From assembly GCA_036417435.1 (NCBI GenBank), contig CM070909.1, positions 7,286,597 through 7,350,596 on the forward strand: a stretch of DNA of 64,000 nucleotides, given 5' to 3'. Shown piece by piece: positions 9,901-20,100 of the stretch (its first letter is position 1; each line of letters opens with the position of its first letter). The DNA comes from Inia geoffrensis (Eukaryota > Chordata > Mammalia > Artiodactyla > Iniidae). A model generated the notes under the pieces. That model saw only the letters and a list, made by a program, of their open reading frames with translations. It was not told the DNA's origin and ran no database searches. Made by a program: the position numbers and the translations under genes.

Positions 9901-11662
9901 CACCAGCTCCTTCCACAGCCACCCCCCGACCCATGCTAGATAAATATTCACGCCCCTCTTCAAGATTTTGCATTATTTTCTTCAATTGCATAATCTTCAG
10001 GCCTCGTGCAGCCTGAAGCTCCGCCTGGCCTGATGAACTCACCGTGGTGTATAATCTTCCTTTACTGTTCATGGCAACGAAGAGGGCACTTTTCACCCCA
10101 AAGAGACTCACCACGCCTCGCTCCACTGTGGAAATCTCCAGCAGGCCTGACAAAGAAACGGGAGCTGCATTACCCCAGGCTTGTGCAGATCAGAGCAGGA
10201 CGTCAACCTAAAGGTGACCCTCCAAGGGCAACTAGGCCTGTCCCCCTGCTTCTAGAAAGTCAGACCCTCCATCACCTCCACCCTTGATCTCACTTTAGGA
10301 GATCGGCTGCCAGGCTCGGCCAGTCCTGCTAAAAATCCAGTTCTGCAGGGGAAAGTTCTGACGTCAGAGTTAGAGTTCACAGTGGCCACTTAGGCATCTA
10401 CCTAAAGTTAGCTTTGAATCTGGGCTTAATCACACCACATCCTTGACGTGGGTAAAGGAAGTGAATTCTGATTAGCTTTGTTAACAATGTATACTCCTCG
10501 TGTTTCAACAAATAGCCCACCTAATCTTGCAAACAAAAAAAAATCTCGCAAACACTGGATCCTGCAGCCCTATCCCCTCCTGGGGAGAGCCCATCTAGGC
10601 AGCAACCCATCAACCTGTAGGACAGAGGGGGCAAGTTGAAATAAAAAGAAGGATGGGCTTCAGCTGGAAATTTTGCAAACGACTTGCCTTTCCTCTCAAA
10701 AAGAAAAGCTAAATAAAAAGCAGTATGGGGCTTCCCTGGGGGCGCAGTGGTTGGGAGTCCGCCTGCCGATGCAGGGGACACGGGTTCGTGCCCCGGTCCG
10801 GGAGGATCCCACATGCCGCGGAGCGGCTGAGCCCGTGAGCCGTGGCCGCTGGGCCTGCGCGTCCGGAGACTGTGCTCCGCAACACGAGAGGCCACAGCAG
10901 TGAGAGAGGCCCGTGTACTGCAAAAAAAAAAAAAAAAAAAGCAGTATGTGTCTAATTTGGTCCAAGCATCCTCACCGGTTCTCCCAACCCTTGTTTCATA
11001 GCTCCCCCAGGTTGGGGGTTCCCTGTGGTCCTACAAGGCCATGGCTGGGTCCGTAATGCTGAAGGAATTAGTGCCTCAGGGGCACTGTGGGGTGATGGCA
11101 GAAGACACCGGGATGCTTGGACCTCAGCACATTTAAGCCTGCACGGAGGCAGGGTCAAAGTGAGTCAGGGGCGGTGGCTAAGCTTATGGGCATCCATAAG
11201 AATAACACCTCCCCCTTCATAACAGGACTCCAGGCACCAGAGCAAGGTCCCTCCATCCTTTATCCCTGCTTGAGCCCCAGCCCCCAGCTTCCCAACTGGC
11301 TGCAACTGGCACTCACTGTAGGGGTTCTCCTCGTGGGTGCCGCTGATCCGGCCGTTGGGGGGCACCTGGAGGTGGAAGCCGATGCCCACGTTGCAGTAGA
11401 GCCTCCGCTGCCTCTTGATCCCCACCAAATAGCCGCTTTCCCAGTTGACGCCAGCAATCTCTCCAGCCAGCCCAGCCCGAGACCTGGACATCAGGGTGCC
11501 CCAGCCCCTCGAAGCCAGCAGCGTGCTGTTGGCGCGGGAGCCCGCGGGAGAGGGCACTACCATGCCCACGAGGATGCCGAGGAAGATGAGAGCCCGTAGC
11601 GTGCCCTGCAGACGTCCTGCTCCCCGGGACATAGTGATGAGCTCCCTCTGTCCCAGGGCCAT
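786..11662 (-). CDS. FGF6: FGF6, fibroblast growth factor 6 (complete, 3 coding exons)
   Basis: Joining 11662-11317, 10146-10043 and 962-786 gives 627 nt: 208 codons plus TAA. The product is a secreted heparin-binding growth factor of the FGF4 subfamily that acts through FGF receptors; the family member is known from skeletal muscle development and regeneration. Visible features are a hydrophobic signal segment near residues 20-41, an Asn-Ser-Thr N-glycosylation site just after it, and the beta-trefoil core starting around [15 protein letters not shown] and ending in PRI. Length and exon phases match human FGF6 as I recall it (208 aa). All four splice borders are GT/AG. The first ATG (11662) was chosen because it matches the family start; a second in-frame Met lies ten codons later. 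No frameshift or internal stop is seen, so the gene looks functional. FGF4 is the main alternative, but the N-terminus (MALGQ, then [14 protein letters not shown]) is FGF6-specific. Confidence 0.96.
1345..1445 (+). repeat. MIR fragment
   Basis: The core ...agttgtgtgaccttggggcag... followed by a cctcccagcctgatccccttttctgcaaa-type segment matches the MIR consensus around its conserved centre. Confidence 0.5.
1645..1732 (-). repeat. L1-derived fragment, arm of inverted repeat with 4570-4655
   Basis: Read on the minus strand, this runs from a ttgttcagtgaggaagcaag segment to an aactgatgcc segment. It matches 4570-4655 with only a few differences over about 85 bp. The sequence type resembles an old L1 3' region. 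Confidence 0.6.
2865..3035 (+). repeat. MIR SINE
   Basis: The run from agctgtgtgaacttgg through cctcatctgtaaaatggg to the ggcacacagtaaa-type end matches the MIR core and 3' part. Confidence 0.8.
3680..3830 (+). mobile_element. CHR-1-like cetacean tRNA SINE
   Basis: It begins gggagttccctggtggcc, has an A/B-box-bearing tRNA-related head and a simple taag/taaa tail. It is flanked by the 13-bp duplication aagagaaccttaa (3667-3679 and 3831-3843). It is nested in an older L1. Confidence 0.85.
4570..4655 (+). repeat. Partner arm of inverted repeat with 1645-1732
   Basis: This part of the L1 3' UTR matches the reverse complement of 1645-1732, from the tgttcagtgaggaagcaag segment to aaaactgatgcc. 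Similarity ends abruptly on both sides. Confidence 0.6.
5129..5163 (+). other. G-run tract, quadruplex-capable
   Basis: Six runs of five or more G, separated by one or a few bases, lie in FGF6 intron 2. The G-rich strand is the transcription template strand. Confidence 0.6.
6960..7296 (+). repeat. Left arm of a ~340-bp inverted duplication
   Basis: Its reverse complement recurs at 8568-8905. The central 140 bp is about 90% identical by eye. The arms contain a MIR-like centre (ccatctgcaaagtgaggataaa) but similarity extends over the whole arm, including a cctctgcacccctcttcc-like end. Confidence 0.8.
8385..8562 (+). repeat. MER5A-like hAT MITE
   Basis: The sequence has MER5A hallmarks in order: a ggtggtccct start, agaaatacctgggaaactt, a cagcccta-ctgact segment, and aaggtgatgtagatgca near the end. 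It is old and diverged. Confidence 0.55.
8568..8905 (-). repeat. Right arm of a ~340-bp inverted duplication
   Basis: This is the reverse-complement partner of 6960-7296, with a spacer of about 1.27 kb between arms. A MER5A-like relic abuts it on the left. Similarity stops near 8905, before the tttaatgcacgtcttg sequence. Confidence 0.8.
9371..9401 (-). other. C-rich tract (G-quadruplex-capable on the FGF6 sense strand)
   Basis: The sequence caccccaccccaccaccccc and its continuation gives several C runs of 4-5, so the transcribed FGF6 RNA would be G-rich here. Confidence 0.45.
9767..9824 (+). repeat. 58-bp direct repeat, copy 1
   Basis: From gacctcagcacatttaagcc to the aggggctgtgg end, this differs from 11120-11177 at only three positions. 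It lies 218 bp from FGF6 exon 2, in intron 2. Confidence 0.9.
10043..10146 (-). CDS. FGF6: FGF6 coding exon 2
   Basis: This 104-nt exon starts after the acceptor tttgtcag and completes the split Ser codon. It then encodes [15 protein letters not shown] and [11 protein letters not shown], the middle strands of the beta-trefoil. The donor is acg|gtgagttc, so exon 2 ends on a codon boundary. The 104-nt size is the one typical of the middle coding exon in FGF genes. The last residue before exon 3 is Thr; the human protein has Ala-Thr at these two positions as I recall it. Confidence 0.95.
10728..10940 (+). mobile_element. CHR-2-like cetacean SINE in FGF6 intron 1
   Basis: It starts gggcttccctgggggcgcag, has the tRNA-like head (ggttcgtgccccggtccggg) and the cetacean CHR body, and ends in 19 uninterrupted A. 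The target duplication aaaagcagtatg occurs just before the element and again at the end of its A tail (10937-10948). It is antisense to FGF6. The long A tail and exact duplication suggest a fairly recent insertion. Confidence 0.92.
11120..11177 (+). repeat. 58-bp direct repeat, copy 2
   Basis: This is the same sequence as 9767-9824, with 55 of 58 bases identical, in FGF6 intron 1. The two copies bracket exon 2 at a distance of 1.35 kb. Confidence 0.9.
11317..11662 (-). CDS. FGF6: FGF6 coding exon 1
   Basis: This exon is 346 nt: 115 codons plus the first base of a Ser codon. It encodes the signal peptide, the glycosylation site and the first part of the FGF core, ending in the HEENPY stretch. 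The donor (minus strand) is a|gtgagtgcc, at 11316-11315. The start ATG has G at +4 but T at -3, whereas the downstream ATG (in ITMSRG) has A at -3, so leaky initiation is possible. Confidence 0.95.
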
Positions 11663-11701
11663 CCACCTTGCCTCTCAGGCACGTGGTCAGAATTAATGGC
11701 C

Positions 11702-11711
11702 CTAAAAATAC
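11702..11711 (+). promoter_or_regulatory. MEF2-like A/T element in the FGF6 5' UTR region
   Basis: CTAAAAATAC matches 9 of 10 positions of the MEF2 consensus YTAWWWWTAR, with a mismatch at the last base. It lies 40-50 bp upstream of the FGF6 ATG. Confidence 0.3.
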
Positions 11712-11929
11712 CGCCCTTCTTGTTTTTCTCCCCTCGGCATGGCGGCAGGGGCTTATTTTTGGAAGGCAGTTGAAGGCTGCTGACATGAAACAAAAGCCTG
11801 CTTTGGGCACTCGGGTCTGGAGCAGAGGGACCCAGGCTGAGCCGCGGCCGGTACGGACCATGGCTTGGGGACGCGGTCTAGCTGGCCCGCTCACTCTGAC
11901 CCGAGTTGATTCTGCTTGCTTTGACCTAT

Positions 11930-11937
11930 CTTTATAG
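11930..11937 (-). promoter_or_regulatory. TATA-like box of FGF6
   Basis: The minus strand reads CTATAAAG, about 270 nt upstream of the FGF6 start codon. It would place transcription start near 11900 and give a 5' UTR of about 240 nt without an intron. The position is inferred from sequence only. Confidence 0.5.
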
Positions 11938-11975
11938 TTCAGCAGCCTGGCCCGCCCCGCCACCCTTCATCACCC

Positions 11976-11987
11976 TGACGTCAGCTG
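11976..11987 (-). promoter_or_regulatory. CRE (TGACGTCA) overlapping an E-box (CAGCTG)
   Basis: A perfect palindromic cAMP response element (11976-11983) overlaps by two bases a CAGCTG E-box (11982-11987). The pair lies about 40-50 bp upstream of the TATA-like box. CAGCTG is a typical myogenic bHLH site, which fits FGF6 being known as a muscle-expressed gene. The motifs are seen; occupancy is inferred. Confidence 0.5.
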
Positions 11988-12229
11988 GTCTGGCTCACTT
12001 ATCCAGGGCTGTAACACTAACCTGCTCCTGGGCCTGGCGGCCTCCCCAGACCCCTGGCACCCAGGGATGCTGGGAGCCACTGTCATTCCAACTATGAAGC
12101 AGGAATGAAGTGAGCAGCGAGCATCTCTGAGGGGAGGGAGGAGTTGGCCAGGGGCCCCGGGGAAGAGGGAGGCCAGAGGCCACCCAAGACCCAAATTGGG
12201 CAGAAGTTCTTGGCCTGGCAGCACTGGCT

Positions 12230-12560
12230 TCCTTATTTAGAGGGCAAAGGGTAAAGACAGGGATGGGGCAGTCTTGGTGGCAGGCAATGACCGGGGCACA
12301 CGCATTACCCTATTCATGGAAAGAGTTCATGGTTGAGGGCCATAGAGCCTGGGGAGATGCTGAAAGGCTGAACCCCTTTAGCAAGAGAGGACAGAGATGC
12401 GGGTGCGGTATCCAAGGGTCCTGAGGATCGTGGAGGGAGGCAAGGCTAGGGTCGGTCTCCTGCTCTCCGTCCCGGTCATGAAATTCACCCAGCCAACAGG
12501 GTGGAAGTTGTGTCTGGCCCTTGCCATGGCCACTGGCCATTTTCCTATCTGGGCTCACCC
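12230..12560. other. Unassigned intergenic sequence
   Basis: Sequence upstream of FGF6. I recognise no exon or repeat here. Confidence 0.5.
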
Positions 12561-12561
12561 T

Positions 12562-12775
12562 TGGCATTTGACTGATGTCATTCATTCCCATTTTACAGAT
12601 GAGGAAACTGAGGTGGGGAGAGCTTAAGTGACTGAGCTTAGGTGCTGAGTAACCACAGCTAGTAAGTGGCAAAGCCAGAACGTATAAAGTCGGCCTGAGT
12701 CCAAAGCCTGTGCATTTAACCTCTGCGTGATGGTCTGATGTAGAAGTTAGATTTGCATGGAGTCTACTGAGCTCA
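12562..12775 (-). repeat. MIR SINE
   Basis: The run cccattttacagatgaggaa followed by actgaggtgg, then acagctagtaagtggcaaagcc, is the reverse complement of the MIR core. Confidence 0.85.
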
Positions 12776-12789
12776 TTACATGCCAAGGG

Positions 12790-13820
12790 TACTCACGGAA
12801 TTATTTCAATAGCACAGGATGCTTCGCCCACGCACCCATGCTGGAGGCTGTGGGCAGCCTGGGGAAGCTCCTAGGATGAGGCACACTGCTCAGGGCCTGC
12901 CCTGAGACCCCACTCCCTCCCCTCCGATTCCAAACTCCTGCCCTGGCCTGGGTCCCAGCCTCCAGTCTGTGGGGTCTACCTGCCTTCTGCCCCTCTGCCT
13001 GGTCCATTGGATTGATGTCTTGGTTAGGATTTCCACCAAGCCTTGCATGTCAGTTTTGCCCAGATCCCTTGAAGCCCAAGGGACTTCTGTCATTACCTTC
13101 AGCTGCTAAAATGGGGGAGTTGGGGAGGGAATATACGAACCTCTGCTTAGCATAGCCCTCACCATTGGGCCCCTAGCTTCCCTACCACCTTTCTCCTCCC
13201 TGTCACCTGCATTACCTCACACCCAGCTTTATCATCACCAGCACCATCTTTCCCACAAGAAGGAAAGACTGGCACCCTGTGGGCATAGGTAGGCCTTCGT
13301 TAGAAAACTAGTAAAAAACAAACAAACCATAATTAAAAAGAAAGCATCTCTCTGCAAAGTAGGAGGGTCTTGAATAATCCAAAGGCAAAATTGTCAAAAA
13401 CAAAAGAACCATCATGTTGGATTTCCAGCTAGATTTCATACATTTACATTTTCTTGCATGCAAGAGCAGCGGAGACACTCCCTTACCCGTGTTCACTTTG
13501 GGATCTTGTGTTCATGATGCTGGTGTTCTGACTTAAGGAAGAGGCAGCCTGGCAGCCTGTTGGATGGTAAGAAGTTAGTCTGAAATGAACACTTGCCTTG
13601 GATGATTGGAGAGGTGCTCATCAGCAGGGGGTCAGAATCTCTGCCGATTTCTTCTTGGAACCCATCCACTGTGGGACCACTTTGGAGGAGAGATTAAACC
13701 ATGACAAGGTCCGTGTCTAATATCAACAAAAATAGTGACTCTCTTTAAATTCATTTAGATTATTCGGGCAGAGATCATGGTTGGCATCTTATAAAACAAA
13801 GGACTTCAGAATGGGGGACG
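12790..13820. other. Unassigned intergenic sequence
   Basis: No recognised gene or repeat. The short open frames here show no conserved signature. Confidence 0.45.
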
Positions 13821-13824
13821 CCTG

Positions 13825-13990
13825 GGTCTGAATCCCAACTCCATCACTTGTTAGCGGTGTGACCTTGGAAAAATTTTGAACCTCTCTGAGCCTCGTTTGT
13901 TCATCTGCAAAATGAGACCATTACTACATAGGGTTATTATATATTAGCAACAATACATGCAAAGGGCCAATGCAGAGCACAATACAGTCT
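13825..13990 (+). repeat. MIR SINE
   Basis: The run gggtctgaatcccaactcca, then cggtgtgaccttgg and catctgcaaaatgaga, matches the MIR core. Confidence 0.8.
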
Positions 13991-14857
13991 TTTCTCAGAA
14001 ACACATTGAAAATCACTCACCCACTTAAAGGAGGACAAGCCCAAAGTGAGAAGGACCATCTCTCATCTCAAGGATGGGAGAGACACGTGGCCTTCTAGTT
14101 CCTAAATGCTGGCCACCCAAGCATATATTGTGATGGCTGCTGACACATGCGGAAGCAGAGGCAGCTCGGATTCCTAAAATATTCTGAAAACCAGTAATAG
14201 CCTTGGTATTGTCCCCTGTTAAATATAAAACTTAAGTAATTCATTCTATTAAAAAGCCTGGGTCTTATTTTTATCAGGTGATGTGATGAGGCCCTGTTCT
14301 AAATGCGCCTCCTGGGTCTGTCTCCATAGCAACTCCACTGTGCTCATATATCCATAGATTTTTCCTGAAGACTAATTAAGTTGACAACTGCTAGGGCTTC
14401 TTGGTTTACCAGATTTGCACCTGACCCTTCTCCCGGGGCTTAGGGACCCCTATGGATGTGAAGTGATAGAGAAAAGAGTAACAGGTGGAGGAGGCCTCTC
14501 TGTGGACCCCTCTTTCAAATAGCTGTCCAGCAGCCTTTGGGGCTGTCAATCACTCTCTCTGGATGAGCTGAGAGTTGGTGGAGGTGAGCAGGGAAAAATG
14601 TTAATGTCCGTCTCCTTCCACAACATGTCCTTGTCCCCAAGTGGGGTACCACGTGGTAGACATTGGTCAAGTTTGACCTGCCTAGCCGAACGGCTTCTGT
14701 CACAACCAGGCAGGATGCCTTCTACACCTCCTGGTTATTACATAAAGAACTTCAAACACCTCAGGAGTGACCATAGGGAAAGCACAGAAACTTGTGAAAA
14801 GTGCTGCTTATTTGTACTTTTTACATTTAATTTAGAAGAAGTAACATTTACCTTTTT

Positions 14858-14999
14858 CTTTCTTTCTTTTTTATTTTATTATTATTTTTTGGCCTCACCA
14901 CACGGCATGCGGGATCTTAGTTCCCCAACCAGGGATTGAACCCGTGACCCCTGCAGTGGAAGCGTGGAGTCTTAACCACTGGACCGCCAGGGAAGTCCC
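14858..14999 (-). mobile_element. CHR-1-like cetacean SINE
   Basis: It reads a tRNA-like CHR head on the minus strand, ending ccagggaagtccc on the plus strand. It is flanked by near-identical duplications aacatttaccttttt (14843-14857) and aacatttgccttttt (15000-15014). Confidence 0.85.
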
Positions 15000-15014
15000 A
15001 ACATTTGCCTTTTT

Positions 15015-16695
15015 GGAATTACAGAAAGTAATTTGGAAATTACAGAAAATTATCAGGTAGAAAACAAAATAGCTGTGTTCAGCGTCTTCCTGTCTTTTAC
15101 CTTGGTCTTTCAGAGCTACCTGGGCAATGGGGCTGCCGCCTCACTTGCTCTCTCCCTCTCTCTTGCTCAGACACCCATGCACCCACACCTGGTGTTCAGA
15201 GGTAGCGTTTGATCAGGGGTCTTGATGGGTCTGAGATGGCCATGGGCAGAGGGGAGAGACTAGGAAGAGCTCTGTCCAAAGCTGACATTTAGGGCCCGTG
15301 ACACTTGCTACAAGTGGGAAGATTCAAGAGAAAACGTTTCCAGGACAAAGGTCCCCAGGTTGAACTTCTGTGGGAGGGGTCAGGTCTTACCTTGCTAGCT
15401 GGTGCCTACTTTGCACTTTCCGAATGGAACTCAGCTCTCCCCAGGTCTCACCCACGTAAGTGGGACCCATTAGAAGTCTAATCCAAGTTTCCCTAGTTCT
15501 GACCTCTACCAGCTTAGGTGGAGCTTCACCCCACTATAAGTGGCCCCAAATTATTTCTAGAAGTCCAGAGCACACCTCATGCCTGTGGGTGAGCACTGTC
15601 TGGGACCACCACAGGGCATCTGCCAAGACCCCCATCCACCAGCCTTCCACCTCCTGCTGGGCCGCTGATGGGTATTTCTTTTCCTTCCAAAGCTGAGGAC
15701 CCCAAGCCCTCAAGGAGCCAGTGCTGCATTATGTTCTGTTTCAAAACCAGGACGAGTATCTCTGTCCCTTCCTATAGTGATGCTTGTTAGAGGAATGTCT
15801 GACCAGAACTACTTGTGCCCTGGGGATTTCCTCTTTTGAATTTTATATTCAGACTCCTTGCCTACAGAGGACCAATCTTCGTTATGGGTCAAGCCCATAG
15901 GTTGGGTTCCCCTTTCCTCCAGGATGGGTTCTTCCTCAGGGGGCCCCTCAAAGCTCAGGCAAATAGACTTCTGCTGGGGCCAGCCCACCAGTGGTCTAGA
16001 TGCCTAAGTTCAGACTAGAGACCTTGCTCCTCTCCCAGACGTCCTCTGCTGGGGAGGGGTGAGGCTGGACGCTCAGCTTTGTGGCCTGGTTGTCCAAGGA
16101 TTTGCAGAGTCTGCTGGGCGGGGCCATGTCATCCTCTCCACCCCAGAAATCACCACCGTGGGTTCAAGTGCTTCCTGATCGACCCCCTTCAGTCTGAAGC
16201 CCATCCTACTGTGTCTCCCAGTCTCCCTCTCTCTCTCTTTCTTCTCTCTGGGTCTCACTCGCTCTCTCTCCCCCCACCCTCTCCCCTCTCCCCCTGACTA
16301 TTCTCCAGCCTCATATACAAGCCTAGAGTGTGAGTCAACTGCCAAGGAGGCAGCACCTCAGGGTTGGTTGACCACCAGGGCCAAACAGCTCAGCTGAATT
16401 TGCAAAGGGGCAGAGGAGTCAGATAACTTTCTGGAACCTGGGAACATAAGGGATTTTGGCTTGGCTCAGAGTTTGGAGGTTTCTCAGATTTGCTTTTCAT
16501 GAACATCATCGAATAATACCTGCTGCGGGCTGAGGCAGGGGTGCACCCTGCCAGCCACCGTACAGAGTTATGCAAAAGACTCAGCCCTCGGTGGCAGGCT
16601 CCCCAGTGCGGCAGCACAGGCCCTGCACGTCCTGACCTCTGCTGGCCTCTCTTGCCCCACCCCCTGCCTCTCCCTCTTTGGGAGCTTTTGCTGGA
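15015..16695. other. Unassigned intergenic sequence
   Basis: Contains a ctct-rich simple stretch near 16220-16300; otherwise nothing recognised. Confidence 0.45.
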
Positions 16696-16699
16696 ATGG

Positions 16700-17085
16700 C
16701 CAGTGGCTCCTGGGCACACTTTGTGCCACTTCTGCTTCCGTGTCTTTGCCCACGCTGTCCTCTCTTTGCCTGGCAGATTGCTTCCCATCTTTAAAGGCTC
16801 AGCTGAAATGTCACCTCTGGAAGCAATCCCTGACAGCTTTCCACCTGTCCCTAAGCTAGACTTGGTACCTCTGTCTTCCCTCCCTCCATCCCCCCTTCGT
16901 TAATGTTTTGCATGTTTCTCTGTCACAACCTCTACCAGCTTATACCATAATAATCTGATTAGGTAATCGTTCTGATAACAAAGTCTTGGATGCAGCAATG
17001 GAGCCTTATTCGTCTCTGTATGTTCAGAACCTAGCACAGTACCTGCCACATAATAAGGTTCATGAAATATTTGAATAAATGGTAC
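16700..17085 (+). repeat. L2 LINE 3' fragment
   Basis: L2-type phrases appear in order: ctggaatggccagtggctcc, a ttaaaggctcagctgaaatg segment, the ctgacagctttcc segment, and a gtacctgccacataataagg-like end with a ttgaataaatgg tail. Confidence 0.7.
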
Positions 17086-17199
17086 GGAATTGAAGGCTTT
17101 GACTCTGTGGATTTCACTAGAGGAGTGATTCTCAAACGAGTTCCAAGCCCTCTGCTCCTGGAGGTGTGATCAGAATTTTGGTGGGGGGCATATTAATTT

Positions 17200-20100
17200 G
17201 AAAAACCACTTTTGATATTACGATTTGCCTTCTGTCATAAGAAAACAGTTACACTGGTGACATCGGCTTCCACTGTGATGGAGAAACTTGTACTGGCCTT
17301 GTGCTCCCATAAGCGAAAGTTGGAAAAATAGGTGAAACAAATTTTTAGATACTGGTGACAGGCAGCCCAGGACTGTGACCCCTGAAAGGAAGGAAACAAA
17401 TGAGATGGACCCTAGGATCACCTTTTCTTTCTGCTTGGAGGCACCTTCTAGGTCACACAGAAGGAAAGGAGAACCCAAGCAGAGCCCACAGGTCCCTGAG
17501 TTGAGGATACAGAGACCAGAGTTTGGGGAGGACGAGGCAGCCAGAATTTGCAGGATCGCGTACCAAAGAAGAGACAGTATGTAGAGAAAGAGCTCCAGAA
17601 ATCGGTATGCATCCTCCCTTAAGTCTATTGCTGAATACTAAGCCACACAAGTATAGGGTGAAACTCCATGAAACCAGGAAAAGCCCTGCCAGACAGCTGT
17701 AAGTGGAATGATTTCCAACACTCACACTGGGCTGTTTGTGTTCAGACCAGTCAGAGTGGAGAGCACTAGATTTTCTCAGTAGAGAGCACAGAAGAGCCAC
17801 ACCTTAGCAGTGGAGATAAATGGGATCTAGGGTAAGACTCTGGACTCTCTTCCCAACATTTTCAAGACTTCTACTCGGGCCAAGAGGCAATAACAGGAGC
17901 TGGATTTACCCTACTGACCCAAACAGCTAAAAAACTGGAAAAGACTAGTCAAACAACAGTTTTCCAGATATTAGACATCAGGCAAGAAAAAACAGTGATT
18001 CCTGAGAAATTAGAAGTTGGCAAGGTGAAGCCTACGCTTGCCCCACTTACTATCTTAAGAGAGTTTTCAGGCATGGCACAGGGAGGAGAAACCTAGGTGG
18101 AGCCTGGTAGACACCATGAATTGAGGAGAGGAAGCTGACTGAGGAGACCAAGGCAAAGAGAGTTTTCAGGGCAGAATTCCAGAGAAGAGAGAATGCATGG
18201 AGAACTCAGAGACATGCAGAGGACAACCCCCTGGGGTGATCAGCAGAGTTCTGATTAGTGCATGTATAAGCCACCCAAGGCTGGGGAAAGACTCCCCCAA
18301 AAGAATTAGACAGCACAGTAGCTGGAGTTCACATAGGACTGGAGACAGCGCCTGTGCCCACCAGACAGAGGGAAATATACAATAATTCACAGGACATTGG
18401 TTTGAGTACTCACAAGGGTCTTACCTTAATAGTGGGAGATGGTTATCCTCAGACCAAATGTTGCTCTAATACCGAACAAATATTAAAAGAAAAATCCGAA
18501 AGGATCAATCTGTTTCCAAGTAACTTAAATTCACTCCCAGAAAAACTCAAGAATATTCATAAAAATACAAGAATATCCAGACCCCAACAGGACAAAATTC
18601 AAATGTCTGGCATACAATAAAAAATTACCAGTCACACAAAGAAGCAGGATAGTATGAGTCATAATAAGGAGAAAAAATTTAAAAGTAGAAACTAACTCAG
18701 AACTGACACAGATGTTAGCATTATCAGATAAGCACATTGAAATAGTTATTATAATTCTAGTTTATATAATTCTATTTTATAATAGTTATTATTATTCCAA
18801 ATGTTAAAGGAAAAAATAAAAAAATGTTAAGTAGAGACACAGATGATATAAAAAAGACCCAAACTGAACTTCTAGAGATGAAAACCACAATGCCTAAGAT
18901 GAAAACTGCACTGGATGGGATCAATGACAGATTAGACATTGCAGAAGAAAAAGTTAGTAAAATCAAAGCCATAATAATAGAAACTATGCAAAATGAATCA
19001 TAGAGAGAATAGATAGTTTGTAAACTGTACAGAACATCATTCAGGCACCCTAATATATGTGGAGTTGGAGTCTCTGATGAACGGGAAGGGACAAAAAATA
19101 TTTGAGGAAATAATGGCTGAGATTTTTCCAAATTTGAGGGAAACTATAAAGTCCCAGTTTCAAGACGCTCAATAAACCCCAAGCACAAGAAAACTATATG
19201 GCAATCATAATCAAATTACTGAAAACCAGTGACAAACAGAAAATCTTAAAAGCAGCCAAAGAAAAAACACATATTATATACAGGAAACAAAGGGAAGGGT
19301 GACAGCAGTTTTTTCTCCCCCCCATAGGAAATATGACAAATGAGAAGACAGTGGATCAACATCTTTAAAATACTGAAAACGCTGTCAATCTAAAACTCTA
19401 TAGTCAGCAAAACATCTTTTTTTTAAAAAAAAGGAAAAATAACATCATTTTCAGCTAACAAAAGCTGAAAGAACTTATAACTAGCAGACCCACACTGCAA
19501 GAAATGTTAAAGGAAGTCCTTCTGGGAGAAGAAAAATGGTACTAGGTGAAAGTATGGGTCTACATAAAGGAATGGAGAGCGCCAGAATGGTAAATATGTT
19601 GGCAAAAACACAAGACTTTTAAATTTGTTATTTAAATCTCTTTAAAAGATAGTTGATGGATTATTGTTATTATTAGTGTTTAATCCATCAACTATCTTTA
19701 TCTTTGAGTTTATAATATATGTAGAACGTACATTGCGTAAAATGTATGGCAACTATACTAGAAAGTCCAGGAGAGAAATGCAGTAAGGTTCTTATGTTGT
19801 ATGTGACGTAGGATAACATCACTTGAAGGTAGGGTGTAAGTCAAAAATGTACCCTATACACCCTAAAAAAATAACACAGAGTTACAGCTAATAAGCTAAC
19901 AAATGAGTTAAAATGGAATCCTAAAAAAAATACTCAGTTAACTCAAAAGAAGGCAGAAACAAAAATGAAAGAGCAAAGAAAACAAATAGCAATATGTTAG
20001 ATTTAAACCTAACTGTATCAATAGTCACATTAAATGCAACAAGTTTAAGTATGTCAATTAGTAGGTAGAGATTGTCACATTGGATAAAAAAAGCACGACT

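Larger units (their letters stand above)
963..10042 (-). other. FGF6: FGF6 intron 2
   Basis: This 9.1-kb intron holds MIR pieces, an L1 3' piece with a nested CHR SINE, a MER5A-like relic, two inverted-repeat pairs, one arm of a 58-bp direct repeat and G-rich tracts. The stretches 1740-2860, 4870-5125, 5165-6955, 7300-8380 and 8910-9765 have no recognised element apart from those listed. Confidence 0.9.
10147..11316 (-). other. FGF6: FGF6 intron 1
   Basis: This 1.17-kb intron holds one young CHR SINE (10728-10940) and one arm of a 58-bp direct repeat (11120-11177). The rest is unique sequence in which I see no other structure. Confidence 0.9.

Noticed and set aside
10728..10940. tRNA gene
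   Set aside because: The A/B-box-like head belongs to the SINE; there is no full cloverleaf or discrete tRNA 3' end, and the same applies to the other CHR copies.
11117..11599. 160-codon plus-strand open frame over FGF6 exon 1
   Set aside because: It is the antisense shadow of a real coding exon, with no family signature of its own.
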